A stretch of 64,000 bases of DNA, taken from assembly GCA_026826555.1 (NCBI GenBank), contig JAKSZT010053837.1, positions 2,297,687 through 2,361,686 of the forward strand, in the 5' to 3' direction. The DNA is from Tolypeutes matacus (Eukaryota; Chordata; Mammalia; Cingulata; Chlamyphoridae). Made by a program: the position numbers and the translations under genes. Positions 59,032 through 64,000 of the stretch are shown here, in pieces. Each line of letters begins with the position of its first letter. Positions within the stretch are counted from its first letter, which is position 1. The notes under the pieces were generated by a model, which was not told where the DNA came from, made no database searches, and worked only from the letters and a program-made list of their open reading frames with translations.

Positions 59032-59229
59032 AAGGGAAGCGGCTGTGGCTCAATCAGTGGGGCTCCCGTTTGCCATGTGGGAGGCCCTGGGTTCGGTTCC
59101 CGGGGCCTCCTGGTGAAGGCAAGCCCGCCCGCACGGCGTGGTTAGCTGACCCAGCAAGCACAAGCAGCAAGGGGGGGATAAATGAATAAATAAATAAAAT
59201 CTTTAAAAAAAATAAAATAAAAAAATAAA
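59032..59229 (+). mobile_element. DAS-type SINE, CGGCTG form, first of a pair
   Basis: Complete; bounded by agtaatttcac at 59021-59031 and 59230-59240. Confidence 0.94.
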
Positions 59230-59240
59230 AGTAATTTCAC

Positions 59241-59421
59241 GGGAAGCGGCTGTGGCTCAATCAGTAGGGCTCCCGTTTACCATATGGGAGGCCCTGGGTT
59301 CGGTTCCCGGGGCCTCCTGGTGAAGGCAAGCCCGCCCGCACGGCGTGGTTAGCTGAGCCAGCGAGCACAAGCAGCAAGGGGGCGATAAATGAATGAATAA
59401 ATAAAATCTTTTAAAAAAAAA
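59241..59421 (+). mobile_element. DAS-type SINE, CGGCTG form, second of a pair
   Basis: Complete; bounded by agtaatttcac at 59230-59240 and 59422-59432, the same target as its neighbour. Confidence 0.94.
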
Positions 59422-59529
59422 AGTAATTTCACCTGTTTCTTTTCACATTCACTTTGTAAAATGTGGCTACTAGAAAACCTAAATTGAATATATGTCTCAC
59501 ATTATATTTCTATTGGACAGCATTCCTTT

Positions 59530-60195
59530 AGAACTTTTAACCCAGGGGCTTGTGCTTCCTCCTTGGATATATAGGTCCTTGAGGGCATTTGCTTCCCATT
59601 AAAATCAGTTTCATCAAAATAAAAAATCTGATCCAGGGCTTAGCTTTCATTATCAATCAGATTTTCGCCCACAGGGGAAATGTTTTCTCGTTTTCTCACC
59701 TTTATTTGCACTTTGCAGCTTCACCCCATAATGTTGTGAAGAGCTGAAAGAGTCTTGAAGCCACGAAACAAGGCTCTTTTCCAAATAAAGGAAGGCATTC
59801 TTGCAGAATGTCCCACTTTTTCCTCAAAGTTATATATACATATATCTCGCTAGGATTTCCTCTTAAATTGTGAGACGGCTTGCCCCTGATATCTTCAATA
59901 TATTAGTGTGCTGGGAAAAACCATGAATGAAACAATATAATTCTGAATTATATTAGCATTAATTTCCCGTTTCCCAATTGAATATAAACTAATAATAGCT
60001 ATTCCTGGCAAATAAAGCCTTTATTGCAGAGATGGAATTGCCAGTAGGAAAAAGGGAGAAATTTTACAATCCTGCATTTTGAAGGAGGTGGTATACAATT
60101 ATGGGCTCTCTTGGACAGTGTCAGTGAACCAGAACAAGGAAATAGGATGACCCTTTCTGATCATCAGGTTAACATTTAGTAAATCATCCCATTAA
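59530..60195. other. Unique sequence
   Basis: AT-rich; nothing recognised. Confidence 0.4.
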
Positions 60196-60430
60196 ATTTA
60201 CTTAATTACCCCCCTTTTCTCAGGAAAATCCACTAAATTCTTAAGACCCATTTCACCTCTTTTGTGAAGTATTTCCTGATCTCTCCTGTTGAACTTTCAT
60301 AGCACTTTGCTTGAACTTTCTTATTATAGCACACATATTTGGCTTTCTTATATTCATGTTATTGTATTGTCTCTTTAATTTTTTGTATTAGAAGAAAGCT
60401 CCCCTCATTGAAGACAGTGACTTTTATTCA
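60196..60430 (+). repeat. L2-type 3' part
   Basis: gacccatttcacctcttttg, gaagtatttcctgatctctc and catagcactttgcttgaact are L2 3' words. Confidence 0.7.
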
Positions 60431-60749
60431 TTTTTTAAAATTCCTTTGATGACTGACCTTATAATTCATATAAATTACACATACTTAATTATTTGTTGAA
60501 TTTAATCATCCTGTAATCTAAAATGACTTAAAAAATAGAACATTTCTAAAATTTCAAATACGAGTTGGTATTTGACTTACATTTCTAGTGTTTAAAAAAG
60601 TACAACAGAACTCTCTGCATGGAATAGAGTAAGTAATGGTAGGTTTTTTAAAATTTATTTTAGGTGACTCACTAAATCAATGGTAGAGATAGACCGGTGA
60701 TATATCTGGATCCATATAGTAATGAATCATGTTTTAAGACTATGGTTTT

Positions 60750-61210
60750 GGGGGGCGGATGTGGCTCAAATGTTTGGGCATCCGTCTCCCATATATGGAG
60801 GGACCTGGGTTCGATCCCTGGGAACTCCCAGTAAAATTAAAAAAGAAAGAAAAAATATAGAAGGTGCATGGGCCACCAGGCCCCATGCTAAGGCGTGTGA
60901 GGTCCCGCCGAGCCACACAGCAAGATGATGACATAACAGGAGAGTGACACAAGGGAGAGCCAAGATGAGACGCACTGAAAAAACAGGAAATGAGGTGGCG
61001 CAGGTGACAGAATGCCTCTGTCCCACATCAGAGGTCCCCAGGATTGAATCCCTTTGAAGACAGGAGAAGGATGAAAAGAGAGGGCAGGAAATGGACACAG
61101 AGAATTGCCCAGCAAACAGACACAAAAACAGCAAAAATGGGGTGGGGGGTGCGGTTATAATGGTTAAAAAGTAAAATAAATAAATAAATCTTAAAAAAAA
61201 AAAAAAAAAA
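60750..61210 (+). mobile_element. DAS-type dimeric SINE
   Basis: Left unit GGTTCGATCCCTGGG, right unit GGATTGAATCC, tail AAATAAATAAATCTT(A)n. Imperfect TSD gactatggtttt / gtctatggtttt. Confidence 0.92.
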
Positions 61211-62585
61211 GTCTATGGTTTTCTGGATCATCCTTCTTCCTTTCCTTAGTGCCCTCTCCTTTTCCTCCTCCATTTTAAACTTTATGTTTTCTTTACTTCT
61301 CCATCCTGCTAACAGCTCAAAACAAGAAACCAGAAAGAGCTGTCTAACTTTTAAGTCTAAAACATCATAACCACATTTAAAATCTTGAGAAGCTGGCATG
61401 TTAAGTAATAGTTATGAAGAACTTAGTAATTGTTAACCTGGGTCATCTAATTACATCACTTTACATCCCAGTGGTCAAAGTACTGAAAAATGATATTTAA
61501 TTCTATCTCGTTTTATTCACTTCTGTGTACAGTATGCTGGCACAAATCTCATGTTGACTGAGAAGCCAGACTTAGAAAACCCCTAGAAGAATGATCTAGA
61601 AACAAAAGAGAATCTACTATTTAGGTAATCAATATAGTTTCCCTAAATTTTCTATAATGTTTCCATTCTTGTATGATGTCCCTACATCTTTCCCACTGAG
61701 CTGGGAACCGCTCAACCAAAAGCACCCAGCATAATGCCTGATACATTGTAGGCACCCAATAGATACATAATAAGTGAAAGAAGTACATCTTTGATCAAAC
61801 CACCACATGTTCTGTGTGAGCTCAGCTGGGGTTAAATGTGTACTTATATTGCATAGAGAGAGTCTCGGTTGCATAATTGGAACCTACCTCTCTCACTGTG
61901 TCTGTGGGTGGTGGCTGAGAAAAGTCTTTTGGTTATAAGGAACAGGCTCACTTTTTGCCTAACTGTGGAGTGTGTGTGCATGTTTACATGTGTGTGACAG
62001 GAATCTTAGCCACACTGCCAAAGAACTTGGAAAGCCAAACTAAGGAGCCTTGAAAAGGTCACACGTAAACAAGAATCAAATGTTCCTTTGGAATCCTGGA
62101 AGCTCTAGATACCTTTGCCAAGGAAGTCCATGACCTATCACCCCTGCACATGTTAACTCTACCAGTCCCTACATGTCTTCTTCACTCTGCATCAATCTGT
62201 TCCCATCTCACTACGATCCTCTGAGTCTTACTGCACTTCCCAGTCCTGATCCTTAAGAGAGGGTGTAATCTTGGGTAGCTAATAACATCTTTCTTCTTTG
62301 GGGCAGAGCTGTCTGTACCAGGCCCCATGATAAACCACAGCTCTTGGAGAGTCCATGCCATCGCCTGGCAGTGGGGCACTTTCTCTTGGAAGGAGCTGCA
62401 GACTTGATAGGCTCCATAACTGCCATGTCTAGGACCCCTAGTAGAACACACTGGGAGTTATCTCTGAGATCTTCACTGGAATCGTGTGTACTTGACAATA
62501 ATGTCTACTGAGTGCTATTTGCTTTGCACTTATTTTTTTTAGGGGATAGGAATTGGCCTCCTTGGAGCATAAAAAGAAAGGTTAA
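61211..62585. other. Unique sequence upstream of the promoter zone
   Basis: No gene is supported. Frames of 81-89 codons on the minus strand at 62182-62498 show no domain. Around 61730-61770 there is a short MIR/L2-like word (gcctgatacattgtaggcac). Confidence 0.4.
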
Positions 62586-63162
62586 GGGGAAGCAGATGTG
62601 GCTCAAGCAATTGAGCTCCCACCTATGACATGGGAGGTGCCGGGTTCAGTTCCCAGTGCATCCTAAAAAGGACAAGCAGGGAAGCGGCTGTGGCTCAATC
62701 AGTAGGGCTCCCGTTTACCATATGGGAGGCCCCAGGTTTGGTTCCCGGGGCCTCCTGGTGAAGGCAAGCCCGCCCGCACGGCGTGGTTAGCTGACCCAGC
62801 GAGCACAAGCAGCAAGGGGGGGATAAATGAATGAATAAATAAAAATAAATAAATAAATAAATAAAATAAAAAATAAAAAGGACAAGCAAGAAAGCTAGCT
62901 GGCGCGACGGGCTGGCATGATGAGCTGACGCAACAAGATGACGCAACAAGAGACACAAGGAGGAAAACATAATGAGAGACACAACAAAGCAGGCAGCCAA
63001 GGTGGCTCAAGCGATTAGGTGCCCCCCCCTCCCACATGGGAGGTCCTGGGTTTGGTTCCTGGTGCCTTCTAAAAAGAAGACAAGCACACTACTAACAGAT
63101 ACAGCAAGTGCAAACAACGAGGAGGTGGGGAGAAATAAATAAAAATAAATCTTTAAAAACAA
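62586..63162 (+). mobile_element. DAS-type multi-unit SINE (AAGCAGATGTGG form) with a nested SINE
   Basis: Units at 62586-62660 and about 62995-63070. Interrupted at 62679-62873 by a CGGCTG-form SINE. TSD aaaggttaagg on both sides. Confidence 0.9.
62679..62873 (+). mobile_element. DAS-type SINE, CGGCTG form, nested
   Basis: Complete; TSD taaaaaggacaagca at 62664-62678 and 62874-62888. Confidence 0.94.
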
Positions 63163-63174
63163 AAAAGGTTAAGG

Positions 63175-64000
63175 CTGTGTGGATTTACATCTGAAGTCAA
63201 GATAAATAAGTCAGGGAAGCAGTATATGTGTTCATTTGTGTACTGGTGGGTGGGGGTCTTTCAGAAAGACCTAGGTTAGTGGAAAAGGATTAAGGTTAGG
63301 TTGTTATCTTGACTTTGCAACTAAATGTGTGTGACCATAGACAAATCACCTTTTATCGTTATTTCCACTTCCTCACTTGCGAAGGGTTATAAAACTTACC
63401 TTGACTGAATCAGACAATTGTTAAAATATTCTGTTTAAATAAATGTTAAAATCCAGATTATTATGTGAATAATGTATGAAAGTGATCTGAAAATGTTTAA
63501 TAGAATCTGTGCAAATTTGGAATTAAATTTGGTGGGTATCAAAACTCTTGTGAATGCATTTGGACAAGTAGATTATAACTATGGTTGCAGTTGGAATATT
63601 TGCCGAAAGGGCTGACAGTTCTGGCCTTGTGCTGCCCTCCAGTGCTGTTTAAAAAACGCAGCAGGTCAATTCCATTCCTGCTTGGTGAATGTTGGAGGGG
63701 AGGGAGGGGCGGGATTATATCTTATTACCAAACCGCTTCTGTCCTCATGTGGCCACAGAGAGCCTAACCATCCTGGAATGTTTGTTTCTTTAGAAATGGA
63801 AAGGAAGGAAACTAGTGTGAAATATTCTAGGTCAGAAAATCTAATCCTGAGTTAAGGAAAAGGGCAATAAATTGCATTTCTGGTTATTCTTGACACTGGA
63901 GAGATAATTGATATACCGATATAGGAAGATTCTAAGCCGATTACTGAGGTTTGGAGAAGAATTCCACCATTACAGTGTAGGCAAAGGCTCTTTGTCAAGA
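63175..64000. other. Unique sequence at the right edge
   Basis: No gene recognised. CDKN1B, expected farther in this direction if the human order holds, is not reached. Confidence 0.4.

Larger units (their letters stand above)
58808..59523. mobile_element. hAT-Charlie-type MITE (MER3/MER58-like) with two SINEs
   Basis: Ends agcgctgtgttgacc and ttctattggacagc are inverted-repeat-like. Interior: atggctattgagcccttgaa, gatttcaaagacttattatg, aatttcacctgtttcttttc, aatgtggctactagaaaa. Flanking tcctctag / tcctttag is consistent with an 8-bp duplication. Two SINEs sit at 59032-59421. The exact family name is uncertain. Confidence 0.75.

Noticed and set aside
62182..62498. 81- and 89-codon minus frames
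   Set aside because: Overlapping in different frames with no domain, so at most one could be real and neither is supported.
1..64000. CREBL2 and CDKN1B, neighbours of GPR19 in human
   Set aside because: No bZIP or KIP-domain coding sequence is visible. They probably lie outside the window.
1..64000. CRISPR arrays, operons, phage or plasmid features
   Set aside because: The sequence is a vertebrate nuclear genome; the spaced repeats are SINEs and microsatellites.

Overview
This is a mammalian nuclear window, almost certainly from an armadillo (Xenarthra, most likely Dasypus). The diagnostic signal is more than 25 tRNA-derived SINEs of the DAS type known from the nine-banded armadillo. They recur in three related forms on both strands and most are flanked by visible target-site duplications (TSDs). 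Base composition, long introns, MIR/L2/MER/MLT fossils and LINE-1 debris are all typical of placental mammals. A run of 400 N at 28286-28685 is an assembly gap.

One intact protein-coding gene is present: the single coding exon of GPR19, an orphan class A GPCR, on the minus strand at 7951-9198 (415 codons, the length I recall for the human protein). A splice acceptor lies just upstream at 9221-9226. The 5' non-coding exons must therefore lie at higher coordinates. The only CpG-dense, promoter-like sequence on that side is at about 55380-55990, with E2F-, NRF1-, GC-box- and CDE/CHR-like motifs. I infer that about 9.2-55.5 kb is GPR19 intron/5' UTR territory. In human the neighbours are CREBL2 and CDKN1B; neither is recognisable here.

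Layout. 1-7.9 kb: 3' flank of GPR19, dominated by a 5-kb 5'-truncated LINE-1 with SINEs inside it, a MIR and the probable GPR19 3' UTR. 7.9-9.2 kb: GPR19 coding exon. 9.2-30.7 kb: intron with Tigger, a LINE-1/HAL1-like 5' part interrupted by a hAT element that itself carries a SINE, MER5A, a processed HMGN1 pseudogene, a long L2 reverse-transcriptase fossil and an MLT1 LTR. 30.7-32.9 kb: a retroviral RNA retrocopy with R-U5...U3-R-poly(A) structure. 33-40 kb: MIR split by MER20, nested SINEs, an LTR inside an older LTR, and a local duplication that preserves the empty SINE site. 40-51 kb: mostly unique intron plus SINEs, with a CRE/RFX-box candidate at 42.25 kb. 52-53.1 kb: a Ty3/gypsy pol fossil. 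55.4-56 kb: CpG promoter zone. 56-58.7 kb: an unrecognised cDNA-like decayed stretch with a 160-bp internal repeat. 58.8-64 kb: a hAT element with two SINEs in one target site, further SINEs, and unique sequence.

The most interesting items are the L1-processed retroviral RNA, the gypsy fossil, the cell-cycle-type promoter motifs and the SINE family structure. I see no CRISPR, operon or prokaryotic feature and no new protein-coding system.
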